A DNA stretch of 64,000 nt from Cunninghamia lanceolata (Eukaryota > Streptophyta > Pinopsida > Cupressales > Cupressaceae): assembly GCA_027924645.1 (NCBI GenBank), contig BSBN01000445.1:4385001-4449000 (forward strand). Direction: 5' to 3'. Shown piece after piece: positions 48,791-59,210 of the stretch. Every line of letters starts with the position of its first letter. The first letter of the stretch is position 1. Both the position numbers and the translations under genes were made by a program. Under the pieces are notes generated by a model, which worked only from the letters and a program-made list of their open reading frames with translations, searched no databases and had not been told where the DNA came from.

Positions 48791-48795
48791 ATATC

Positions 48796-50232
48796 ATCAA
48801 ATTAAAATTTGTCAAAGATATTTTGAAATGCTAAAACCTTTCTATGTCAAGATAAATCACACACGCACTACTTGTTGTTGTAGCTTACATATTAAATTTT
48901 CTAACCATTTTGATGCTTATAGGTCTATATGTTTAGATATGTATACTAACAATGTTTTACAGGGTTGTGCCATATGTGCCCCACCAACATCTTCAAGAGA
49001 CTTCATATCAAGAATTTTATGTGAAAGAGAGGAAGGTCAATTATTCTACAAGAAATTATGCTTGGATGGCACACGTCATCATTGTGGTGGCTTGCAACAT
49101 TTGCTAATATGTGAACATATGGAAAGAACACATGCAGTTGGAAATGAACTAGTAGAGTTTGGCAAGTATAAAATAGTGGCATACAATACAAAAGATGGTA
49201 AAGAAGCAAAGAGGTGTGAATTGGTTATTGAAAAGATTCCAGTGTATCAGTTTATGCCTATATTTTGTGACAACATAGTGTATGAGTATGCAAGACATGC
49301 CCATAGAGCTCGATTGTTAGACTTGCAATTCAAGTTATGAAAGGACACATTTTCTATTTGTAGCATTGTTTTAATCATTGACTTTGTAGAGAACTATAGT
49401 CTACAACCACAATGTGAGGTGTAATCACAATATTACAACTCCACATAGGTTTCTATATTTGTACACATCGTATTCATTCATGCGAATGATAGTACAGAGG
49501 ATGATAGAAAGATCATAAGAGAGTATAATTTCTATATTAGTTATGATCGTACACATTCTACAGAGTTCATGCAAGGTTGCTTTCAAGTGTTCTACAATGA
49601 TTTGGCTAGAAGGGGCATATCGTTTAGTTAGCTTATCATATGGTCGGATAACTATGCATCACAATTCAAGAACTCACAGAATTTCTATTGGATGAGTAGG
49701 AGGCATAATTTTACAGGTATTCAGCATATGTTAAACTTTTGTGAGGCTGGGCATAGAAAGGGGGAGCATGATGGTGCAGAAGCATGTATCAAAAGAGCCA
49801 TAGCACAAGAAGAGTTAAAGTATAAAGACAATGCAAAGTTGACAGATGTAAAATTGATTGTTGAGTGGTGTAATGCTTTCATGGGTCTAGGTAATGAAAG
49901 TAAGTCTTCAGTTCATAGATTTTTTTGGTTGATAGATGATATTAACATTGCACCATATGAGGACTATTGTACACTAACAGGATCAAATGAGATGCACTCT
50001 TTCAGAAGCTCAATTGCAGGTTCATGGAGTATCCATATGCAAAAGATGTCATGCTTTTGTTCTTCTTGTACAATTCAAGTCTGAGATGAGTGTGAGTCAA
50101 AGGAGTGGGTTGACAAATGGCAGTTAAGTTATCTTAGCCCACTTGATACGTATCAACCCCCGACGGCACTAGAACTAACATAGATGGAATCATCAGTTGA
50201 CTTTGACCACATATCAGATTTAGTTCAACCAG
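48796..50232 (+). pseudogene. DDE-type transposase, middle exon part (catalytic domain)
   Basis: Resumes the frame of 34545-35697. A Cys-rich segment comes first (TRTTCCCSLH, about 48870; LQGCAICAPP; HHCGGLQHLLICEHM, about 49080). The likely catalytic Asp residues are in IIDFVENYS (codon 49380, residue 580) and IIWSDNYASQFKNSQ (codon 49647, residue 669). The third acidic residue is probably Glu in NFCEAGHRKGEHDG (codon 49743, residue 701) or Asp nine residues on. Six stops occur: TGA 49338 and 50082, TAA 49422, TAG 49446, 49629 and 50181, all explainable as CGA or CAR changes. No indel. The exon ends CCAG/GTAATA at 50232. Confidence 0.8.
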
Positions 50233-50354
50233 GTAATATAGGGCACATATATGCATCTAATTTCATCTAGTTCAACCAAGTAATGTCATCTTACTTTGTA
50301 GTGTTTTTGTAATGTTGACTAATTTCATCTAATTTGCTACACATATCAATGTAG

Positions 50355-50740
50355 GGCATGTATATGCAGTTATTGCAGATGAAGATAATGAAGAAAGAAT
50401 AGATTATTACTTATGTCATTGTGTTGAGGCCAAAAAGAAATTGGAAGCCCCTGTTACAGATGGAGAAAACATCGAATACCCTATAGGCTCAGTGGTTATT
50501 ACTGGAACAAGGCTTAGAAGGTACCCACATAAGAGTGTTAATGTTTGGCTGTTTCAAGACTTTGACACGCATCGAAAGATCCTTCATTACTCGAACCTTG
50601 TCATGGCATCCAATGTTCATTTGATAAAGTATCGGGGTAGACCTTTGAACAAAATCTTGTGGAAGGTGCGTGAGTCTGACCATGAAGCAATACTTGACAC
50701 AATAAAGAGTAGAGTAGACTCGAATGGTTCATTAGATTAA
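50355..50740 (+). pseudogene. DDE-type transposase, last exon
   Basis: A 122-bp intron (50233-50354, GT...TGTAG) joins phase 1 to a frame encoding GHVYAVIADEDNEERIDYYL, then VTDGENIEYPIGSVVITG and HYSNLVMASNVHLIKYRGRP, ending at TAA 50738. The joined length is 992 codons including the stop. The splice pair is canonical and restores the frame, which supports the exon call. The last exon has no internal stop. Confidence 0.75.
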
Positions 50741-50879
50741 TTTGTATGTATTCACATTGATTTTGTAAAGTCATGTTACATTGAGTTGTAAGTATGCACA
50801 TTAATTTGTAAGGTTTGCCTTTTTTTAATTTCCTGCTGCATTTTTACACATACACATTTTTACATCATCATGTTATGTA
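50741..50879. other. Short spacer after transposase
   Basis: A/T-rich; probably holds the transposase 3' end and polyadenylation region. No clear signal chosen. Confidence 0.35.
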
Positions 50880-53025
50880 TTTTTGGTGTCCTACCCCTGA
50901 TGTGACCAAACTAATAGTTCCAACGCGTCTGGATGGGTACATTTAGGCTAGGTATTGTTCTTTTTTTCACCCAAACATGTCGAAACAGTCCAAGGTACAT
51001 TGTACCGACGATATCCCTGAAGAGTCCAAAGTGCAAAAAGATAGCAATCTTTGATGAGATGTTACTCAAAAATTGTGTCACTTAGAAACATTCCATTTAA
51101 GGCAACACGATCATGTAGAGTGCCTCTACAATAACCTCTCTCAGTTTTTTATATCTCTGAGGTATTTACCCATGGTGAAAGGTTTTCTACTGCCCCAAAA
51201 ATTGTTAGAAGGAGGCAGTGTAAAGTTGCAAAGGGTGTAACTTTTGTCCTGCTCCTGATGCGACAAAACTAGCTATTCCAACGCATCCAGATGAGTACAT
51301 TTACACTAGGCATGGTCTTGTTTTTCACTGAAACGTGTCAAAATAGTCCAAGCTACATTGTACCGACGATATCCCTGAAGAGTCCAAAGTGTAAAAAGGC
51401 AACAATCTTTGATGAGATGTTACTCGAAAAATGTGTCACTTAGAAACATTCTATCTAAGGAAACATGATCAAGTAGAGTGCCTCTACAATAACCTCTCTG
51501 AGTTTTTTATATCTCTGAGGCATTTGCCCGTGGTGAAAGGTTTTCTGCTGCCCCAAAAATCGTCAGAAGGAGGCAGTGTAAAGTTGCAAAGGGGTGTAAC
51601 TTTCATCCTGCTCTTGATGCGACCAAACTGATTGTTCCAACACGTCTGGATAGGTACATTTATGCTATGCATGGTCCTATTTTTCACCCAAACATGTTGA
51701 AATAGTCTGAGCTACATTGTACTGACGATATCCCTGAAGAGTCCAAAGTGCAAAAAGGCAGCAATATTTGATGAGATGTTACTCAAAAATTGTGTCACTT
51801 AGAAACATTTTGTCTAAGGTAACACGATCATGTAGAGTGCCTCTATAATAACCTCTCTCAATTTTTTATATCTCTGAGACATTTACCCGTGGTGAAAGGT
51901 TTTCTGCTACCCCAAAAATTGTCAGAAGGAGGCAGTGTAAAATTGCAAAGGGGTGTAACTTTCATCCTGCCCCTGATGCGACCAAACTGACTATTCCAAC
52001 GCATCTAGATGGGTACATTTACACTAGGTATGGTCCTTTTTTTCACCCAAACATGTCGAAACAGTCTGAGCTACATTATACTGATGATATCCCTGAAGAG
52101 TCCAAAGTGCAAAAAGGTAGCAATCTTTGATGAGATGTTACTCGAAAACCATGTCACTTAGAAACATTCTATCTAAGATAACGTGATCATGTAGAGTCTC
52201 TCTACAATAACCTCTCTCAATTTTTTATATCTCTGAGGCATTTGCCCGTGGTGAAAGGTTTTCTGTTGCCCCAAAAATTGTCAGAAGGAGACAGTGTAAA
52301 GTTGCAAAGGGGTGTAACTTTCATCTTGCTCCTGATGCGACCAAACTAACTATTCCAATGTATCTGGATGGGTACATTTACACTAGGTATGGTCCTATTT
52401 TTCACCCAAACATATCAAAACAGTCCGAGCTACATTGTACCAACGATATCCCTGAAGAGTCTAAAGTGCAAAAAGGTAGCAATCTTTGACGAGATGTTAC
52501 TTGAAAACCATGTCACTTAGAAACATTTTGTTTAAGGTACGTGATCATGTAGAGTTCCTCTACAATAACCTCTCTCAGTTTTTTATATCTCTGAGACATT
52601 TGCCCGTGGTGAAAGGTTTTTTGCTACCCCAAAAATCGTCAGGAGGCAGTGTAAAGTTGCAAAGGGGTGTAACTTTCGTCCTTCTCCTGATGCGACCAAA
52701 ATGACTATTCCAATGCATCTGGATGGGTACATTTACACCAGGCATGGTCCTATTTTTCACCCAAACATGTCGAAACAGTCTGAGCTACATTGTACCAATG
52801 ATATCCCTGAAGAGTCCAAAGTGCAAAAAGGTAGCAATCTTTGATGAGATGTTACTCGAAAACTGTGTCACTTAGAAACATTCTGTCTGAGGAAACACGA
52901 TCACGTAGAGTGCCTCTACAATAACCTCTCTCAGTTTTTTATATCTCTGAGGTGTTTGCTTGTAGTGAAAGGTTTTCTGCTGCCCCAAAAATTGTCAGAA
53001 GGAGGCAGTGTAAAGTTGCAAAGCA
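50880..53025. repeat. 359-bp tandem array, six units
   Basis: The anchor CCTGATGCGACCAAACT (with changes) is at about 50892, 51253, 51611, 51970, 52329 and 52686, a period of 357-361 bp. Units end GGAGGCAGTGTAAAGTTGCA. The last unit stops at ~53025. Units are about 90% alike by eye. Small frames inside (51431, 52486, 52575 minus) are repeat shadows. Lies just downstream of the transposase. Confidence 0.95.
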
Positions 53026-55900
53026 TTGCTAAGAAATCCTTAATACTCAAACACTCCAATGAACTGAAGCAACTTCTTCTTAGGCACAAATGTAAGGGTA
53101 CACAAGGGGAAAATGGCACCTAGATTACTTAGTGCATTTCTATGACTTCATTCACATGTTTAAATGTTTGAGAAAATCTCCTTTACTAAGCGCTTGTCCT
53201 CATGTCAATGTTAACCTTTATACCTCCTAGGCACTCAATTAGGTGATGTCATTAGATACAACTTACCCTTAGGTGCCAATGTAGCTTCTTCAATCCATCA
53301 CACTTCTAGGTGCTCAAATTTGAGGTCTTGGACTTGTATCTTATTCCTAGACGTAATTGGATGATCTTCTTAGATCTAGGCGCTCATGATGATGGGAAAT
53401 TACATGAAAGGGCGCCTAAGTCCAATTTGACTTTGTATTTGATATTTTATGACTCCAATTGACTAGGAATTGCTCAATTTCTTAAGTGTTGACTCAATAA
53501 TGTAAGCTTAAGGTCTTTTCCTCCTAGGTGCCAATTAATGAGTTCACTAGATGCAATTTCTCCTGGACTTGAAGATTGTGAAAGAACTTGAAGCTTGGAT
53601 GGATGTCTTCGAATGTTCGATGAAGAAGTGTTCCAACTTGAAAGGTCCTTTGAAGTGTAGATATTGATGATAACACTTTCCCTTATATGTGAAGTAGATG
53701 ACTTCTCAAGGAGGCTTGAATGTATCAGAGGGACTTGAAATTGAATGGATGTCTTTGGAATGCTTGATGGTGATGAGAAGTTCCTTTGGAGCAGCTACAT
53801 GCTGATCTTGAAGTGATCATTGATGAAGAATCTAGTTGATACTTGAAGATGAATGGAACTTGAAGTGATAGATGGAAGTCTTCGAACATGATGCAACTGG
53901 TGATGTCGTTGATGAAGAAGACTTGAAATATATCTTGTTGTGACCTCTTAGAGCAGCTATCTCTTAAAGTGGTGTTTTCTTGGTAGTGATTACTTCCATC
54001 TTAACTCTCTGGCATGAATGAATGTGAAAGGCTCCTTTGGAGAAGCTACATGATGACTCTAGGTGACTCCAAGCTCTTGCTCCTACCTTTTCCTTCAATC
54101 TTCCTACAATACAAACCAAGAAACACATCAATCCTCATGATAAAAATTTTATAACACAAAGGAATCCTCTTTAAACATGGAATAATCTTACTACAAATCA
54201 AGGTGCATATATAGGTAAAAAGAAGAGCAAAGGCACCTAACACAAGTTGGTCCATATTTATCACTTTAAATGATTTCAAATAATTGTAATGGCTTAAAGA
54301 GGTCAATCTCCCTTAAGAGATTCATTCAAAAGGTGTCTTTCAATGCAATTTCTCCCTTAGGTGCCAGAATGGGTTTGTACTGATGGAGAGTGCGCCTAGA
54401 TTTAAATATCTTTATACTTGCAATTTTGCAATTCTAAATGATGAGACATGTCTTAGAATGAATTCTATCTTTCAAGTGCTCACTCCAAAAGGTCTTCTCA
54501 TGCAATTTCACCTAAGGCGCTCATTGAGGTGTCCTCAAAGGCTAAAGTGCACCTAACTCAATTGCCTTTATCTTTATCATTTTTATGCTTTCAATAATTG
54601 AAAATGACCTAGAGTGATCCTTTCTCTCAAGGCACTCACCTATTGATATGAAATCAAATTATTTCCCTTAGGCGCAATTTTAGGCTTGTATGGGTGAAAA
54701 GTATGCCTTACATCCTTAGGTCGTTCTTTCTAATTCTGAATGATTTAAATCAAATGCCAAGTCTCTAAGGAAGATTTTGTCTTGAGATGATTAAATTTGA
54801 GGTTCAAATCCCTTCCTTAATCAAGGCACAATCTGAGGGTTGTATAGATGAAAGTTGACTTCAACTTGGGCACTCATTTGAGTTGGGAGGAGCTAGAATT
54901 TATGCCTAGATTAGAGATAGATATTTTGGCTTATTTGATGATGGTCTCAAGTCTCTCTACCAAGGTGCATTTTGATGATGTTCTTATTTAAACTCTTATG
55001 AAGACTATCTCATCCCTAAGTGCTCATCCTCATGATTTTCATGCACTTAGACTTCAAGGCACCAAAACTAGTAGGAAAATTCACAATGAATGCCTTTGCT
55101 TTGGAAGAATTTCTTATTGATCATTAGGGACACTTTGGAGTTGATATGTACTTCCTTTACTTCCATGTACTCAATTCATCATAATTGTTATCAAAGACTT
55201 CTCTAAGTTGATTGATAACATGTTTCTTGATGTTAAGATCCTTCATTCACTCCTTCTTAGATCTAGGTGCTCATGATGGTGGGAAATTACATGAAGGGCA
55301 CCTAAGGTTCAAGATAGGTTCTTTCCACTCATCTTAACTTTCAATCATTGTAGTTAATCTCAAAAGACATCATCCAAAATGAGAAACCTTCAAGACTTTC
55401 CATTGTAAGTTGATTTCCTCTAAGCCACCAATACAAGGTTCTTTTGAAGGCAAAGGGCGCCTAGGCTTATGGGGCTCAATTTGATGCATTTATTGAAAGC
55501 TTAAGGTGAATTGATGCTTATTGAAAATGCCACTTAGTCCTTCATTTGCATTATAGGCCCCATTTCCTATTGACTTATATACTCCTCCTCATTCTAGGGC
55601 ACCATAATGAAGTGGTTTAGACAATAGGTGTGCTTTACTTACTAGAGGCTTTTTCTCCTTCCACCTTAGGTGCACTTTTATGGTGGAATAGGTGTTAATG
55701 GGTGCCTTGTCTTAAATGAATGCTCTCTCCAAGTTGGGTGCCCTTTTGTGGCTTTATGAGTTGCAAATTGCGCCTTAACCCTTCATGCTTGTTGCTCAAT
55801 GTTTGAATGTTTAAGAAAGCCTCCTTTAGGCACTCATCTTAATGACTTTTTCTCAAGGCGCAATCATCCTAATGACTTGGATATTCATCCTACTGTTTTA
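53026..55900. repeat. Region with dispersed AGGCGCCTA-like motif
   Basis: No coding potential seen. A short palindromic-type motif (TAGGCGCCTA and decayed forms CTAGGTGCC, AGGCGCTCA, GGGCACCTAAG) recurs more than twenty times. A longer block starting TTCTTAGATCTAGG and containing GGGAAATTACATGAA recurs at 53360-53415 and 55250-55305. Confidence 0.6.
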
Positions 55901-56427
55901 AGATATCAGGCTACCAGACTTAGTCATTTTCAGGATCTCAAACATAAAGAATAACATGATGATTCATTTTTTTGTATTGCATATAGTTGACATTGTATAC
56001 TACTCATAAAGAATATTAATATTTTTTGTTCAACATGATGATTCATTTTTTTAAATACAAATTTTATATTTTAGTTCCAAAATGAGGTTTAGGTGATACT
56101 TGAATAACAATAGCTAGCTTATTGGATCAACAAACATCCTATGTAATATAATTAGACTTTAAATATTTGAAGTAGCCATCTACAAATATCCATTCAAACA
56201 TGGATTTATAACGCAAGTATGGACGCCATCAATAAAAAAGATTTGTATTAACCAAATATCCATGTAGGCATACATCAATATCTTTTGATATAAGTATAAC
56301 ATATATACAAAATAGCCATATAGGCTTACAAGAATGCCATATAGGCATACAATGTCAACTATATACAATACAAAATATATGTCCACAAATGCCATATAGG
56401 CATACAACAAAGGAACACAATAAAAAT
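55901..56427. other. Non-coding stretch downstream of the minus-strand gene
   Basis: A/T-rich. Between 56260 and 56405 CATATAGGCATACA-like strings recur four or five times. Probably the 3' flank of the spliced gene. No protein signature. Confidence 0.4.
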
Positions 56428-58394
56428 TCATTCCCTTCTGGTTGGTGAAGAGAATAGATCACGAGCAGCCTTTGATCTTCTAGGAGATGGAGACATGCAT
56501 GTGGGTGGTCTACTATGAACCTGAGGGCTGCTCCTCCTATTTAGTTCTTCCTGCATCTTTAGCTATTACAATAAAAATTATAGACATTAATATATAGAAA
56601 TTACATGTTATAAAAAATGAAACATTTAACAAAATAATCACTTACCGCTACCATATAATTTGTCTCCTCACTTGCCTCAGTAGTAGGAATAGGCCATGGT
56701 GATGTCATGTCCTATAGAAACCATCCAGATAGAAATTAAACTTCAAATCAATAATCTTTTGATTTTTCAAAAATAGACAACTATAACAATGAATGTAAAT
56801 TAAAATTTACTAATTTGCCTCATACCCGTGTCAATGCCATGGAGCTATGAATCGCAGAGGCCACACCATGCTCCATTGCCCTATGAACATGGGGAGGTGT
56901 CTTCGTAGCCTGCATCATCTAGAAATAGAACAACATTATTCAATTACGAAAACTATAATAGTGATGCAAATCATGGCTCCTAACATACACACATGTTCAT
57001 CTAAACATGGAAGTACACACAATAAAGCACACAAGTCGCATACAAAAATCTAGTAAGTACAATTCATTCATTAAACTATTTATTTTATTACCTCCGTAAA
57101 GCTTTGAAGTCGACCACTGCTGGCAGGTGTTGCTGTGAAATCTACAATATTAACCTATTCAACATCCAAAATCAGATATTAGAATACCATTCATATAATG
57201 ATGCTATTCACATGTAATATTTATAATTGTTTACTAGTTACATACCCCAATAGTAGATGATCTAGTGTAAAATGCAGGTGGAGAACCATTGAAAAATGCA
57301 TCAACGCTATGACCCTGAAATTTCATTAAAATCATCAATTTAAATTAGTTAATCTTGCATTTCAAAAATAAAATTTAATAAATTAAATTCAATAAACTTG
57401 CTAATATTTACCTGAGTATCAAGGCCGAAAGTCTCACTCAGGAGGGTATCTGTCATCATCATCTACTCAGCTGGAGATGTAACCTGTGCACCTCCGTCCT
57501 GACTATCCATGGGGTCATAACCACAAGCTGACCTGCAAGCCTGACAAGCATGGGGTGGGACCCTACTCCTCACACTATTTCCCAACCCACTTTGTACTGC
57601 AGGACTGGCATGCTCTATGATGCTCTGGGTCAAGGCACTAATGGACTGAAGTGTATCAACCTCAACACTCTCTTTCACAATGGAAGGGATAGAAACATGC
57701 TCATGGGCTGGTCTTTTGATTACTCGTCTCACTGCCCGTTGTGGGTCAACACGTACCCCTAGTCTCTCTTGTGCTGACCCCCCACCTCTACCCTGGAAGT
57801 CCTACATATCAAAATAGTTTGGCACTTTATTGAGGACAAACTCACAGTAGAGTTTTCTCAAAAAGTATTACGGGACCTCATTATTATTGCATGGAGGATG
57901 GTCAAAAACCATCCACCACCTTTGCCCAAAATTGTCCCTTATTGCTTGGTTGTTGCACTAATGGATAGGGAACCTCTTGCATGTAATGGGTGGAGGTTGA
58001 TTTGTTTGTGGGTTTGTGAAAATAGAACACAAGTCTAATTTTGTGATTTATAATTTTTTCACATCTTGGTATGACAACTTGTTTGCATAATAATCTCTAA
58101 ACTCTCTCCTCTTATCTATCCAACTAGTTATTTGCTTGCTAATTGAATCTACATTTGATAACATAGATTCAAGAGATTCAGCAAGCGTGGAACTATGCAA
58201 GGTTGAAGTGAAAGGATCTTTCAACCTTGCAATTATATCTTCAATTTCTTTTTTGTTATTTTCAATTTGCCCCATTATATTTTCTTGTGTTCCAAGGGCA
58301 TGTCGAGGAATGGATGGAGGAGGTTGTTGTTCTGCATGACTTTATGGATTTTGAGGTGGAGGAGGAGGAGGAGGAGGAGGTGCATTAACATTTC
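56428..58394 (-). pseudogene. Second transposon gene, at least six exons, function unknown
   Basis: Minus strand. Exons: 58394-57412, 57314-57246, 57154-57092, 56918-56826, 56711-56646, 56562-56428 (TGA 56428-56430). All five introns between them are GT-AG and phase 0, and the last five exons are stop-free (23, 21, 31, 22 and 44 codons). The large exon has a Pro run from about 58378, a Lys/Glu helix-like part (58275-58050), a WWMVFDHPPC stretch (about 57910), VRRVIKRPAHEHV, and six TAA/TAG stops at Gln-like positions, no indel. A first exon may lie at 58503-58481 (GCCACCATGA start context, GTGAGT donor), but its phase does not fit. I recognise no domain. It may be an accessory protein of the transposon. 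Confidence 0.7.
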
Positions 58395-58656
58395 CTGACA
58401 ATTAACGAAATATACATCAAAAAACAACTCAAACCTACCTATTCAGAAGCAAATTCAAACAAAAAGACAAATAAACTCACTCATTTGGCATGATCAATGT
58501 CATGGTGGCATTTTGGTGATGAATTGATAAGATTTTTGTGTTGAATTGAGGAATCCGAAATGCGAGCATGCTTCCTAGGGTTTGCAGACCGCGAGAATAG
58601 TGGAGAAAAAAGAAATGAAATGAAATGAGATGAGTTTTTTTTAATTTATAATAGGT

Positions 58657-58768
58657 CATAATGTACTCGCGTTATAATGCGAGCGCGTTATGGTTTGGTT
58701 TTGATGAGCCTTAGGCTCATCATTACCAAACCATAACGCGAGCACGTTATAATGGGCTCACATTTTGC
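58657..58768. repeat. Right subterminal long hairpin (palindrome 4)
   Basis: A ~110-bp inverted repeat centred at 58712 (GAGCCTTAGGCTC). Each arm contains ATAACGCGAGC or CGCGTTATGGTTTGG and a TTATAA core. It is about 60 bp inside the right end and shares the core with palindromes 1-3. Confidence 0.9.
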
Positions 58769-58795
58769 ATTATTTTTTTTGAAAATAATTTGGCC

Positions 58796-58829
58796 ACTTT
58801 TTGGTCCCCCCATCTTTTTGCACTTACCC
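58796..58829 (-). repeat. Right terminal inverted repeat of the DNA transposon
   Basis: Reads GGGTAAGTGCAAAAAGATGG on the minus strand, followed by GGGGACCAAAAAG. TTCT (58830-58833) follows, the altered copy of TTAT. Confidence 0.9.
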
Positions 58830-59054
58830 TTCTTACAAAAGCAACTTTTTTAAAAATTGAGAAAAAAACACTAAATTACTATTTTAAGGGCCAAGATGAA
58901 AGTTTCAAGCCCTGAAAAAGTGCCAAGATGGGGTCCAACCCATTGGGGTCAGTTGCGAAACCACTTTCCACCTCATAATGTATCCATCCATAAAATCTCG
59001 TAGAAAACCCACATCTGAGTCAAAAGATATGATCTCTGGAAGTTCCTGCATCAT
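58830..59054. repeat. ~540-bp tandem array inside Tat-minus gag (right part)
   Basis: Completes the unit interrupted at 28703: ACAAAAGCAACTTTTTTAAA through AAGTTCCTGCATCA. The border with unique gag sequence is at about 59054. Confidence 0.9.
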
Positions 59055-59210
59055 GTATCCTTCAGGCATAAACATGTAAGAAGGCATACCGGTTGTGAAT
59101 TGAGTTGCATCTCTAAGGGGGATTGATCGAGATTGTTGCATTTTGGCTTCCATCTCAGCTCACAATTTTGCTTCCATTTCAGCTCTATATTGGCTCCTAG
59201 TTTGAGGTAT
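59055..59210 (-). pseudogene. gag: Tat-minus Gag N-terminal part
   Basis: Minus strand: TRSQYRAEMEAK, then AEMEAKMQQSRSIPLRDA and PSYMFMPEGYM, then the repeat begins. Two AEMEAK repeats suggest a short coiled coil. It would continue with QYTAGPSSSQKV at 25690 if the array and transposon were absent. No start codon can be chosen with confidence. One TGA. Confidence 0.55.

Larger units (their letters stand above)
28704..58829. mobile_element. Large DNA transposon with TIRs, spliced genes and internal repeats
   Basis: It sits within one unit of the 540-bp array: left flank ...CAATTTAT, right flank TTCTTACAAAAG..., while intact units read CAATTTATTACAAAAG. The ends are inverted repeats starting GGGTAAGTGC. 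The flanks fit a 4-bp duplication TTAT with one change (TTCT); 3 bp is also possible. Subtracting Tat-plus leaves about 17 kb. It encodes a transposase (plus) and a second multi-exon gene (minus). Transposase features and a 4-bp duplication recall the Sola superfamily, but I could not check this. Confidence 0.85.

Noticed and set aside
49341..49470. A second intron in the transposase between 49341 and 49470.
   Set aside because: The frame continues through with IIDFVENYS and only Gln-type stops, and the length keeps phase, so no intron is needed.
51431..53119. Several 60-72-residue frames on both strands around 51431-53119.
   Set aside because: Shadows of the 359-bp repeat units.
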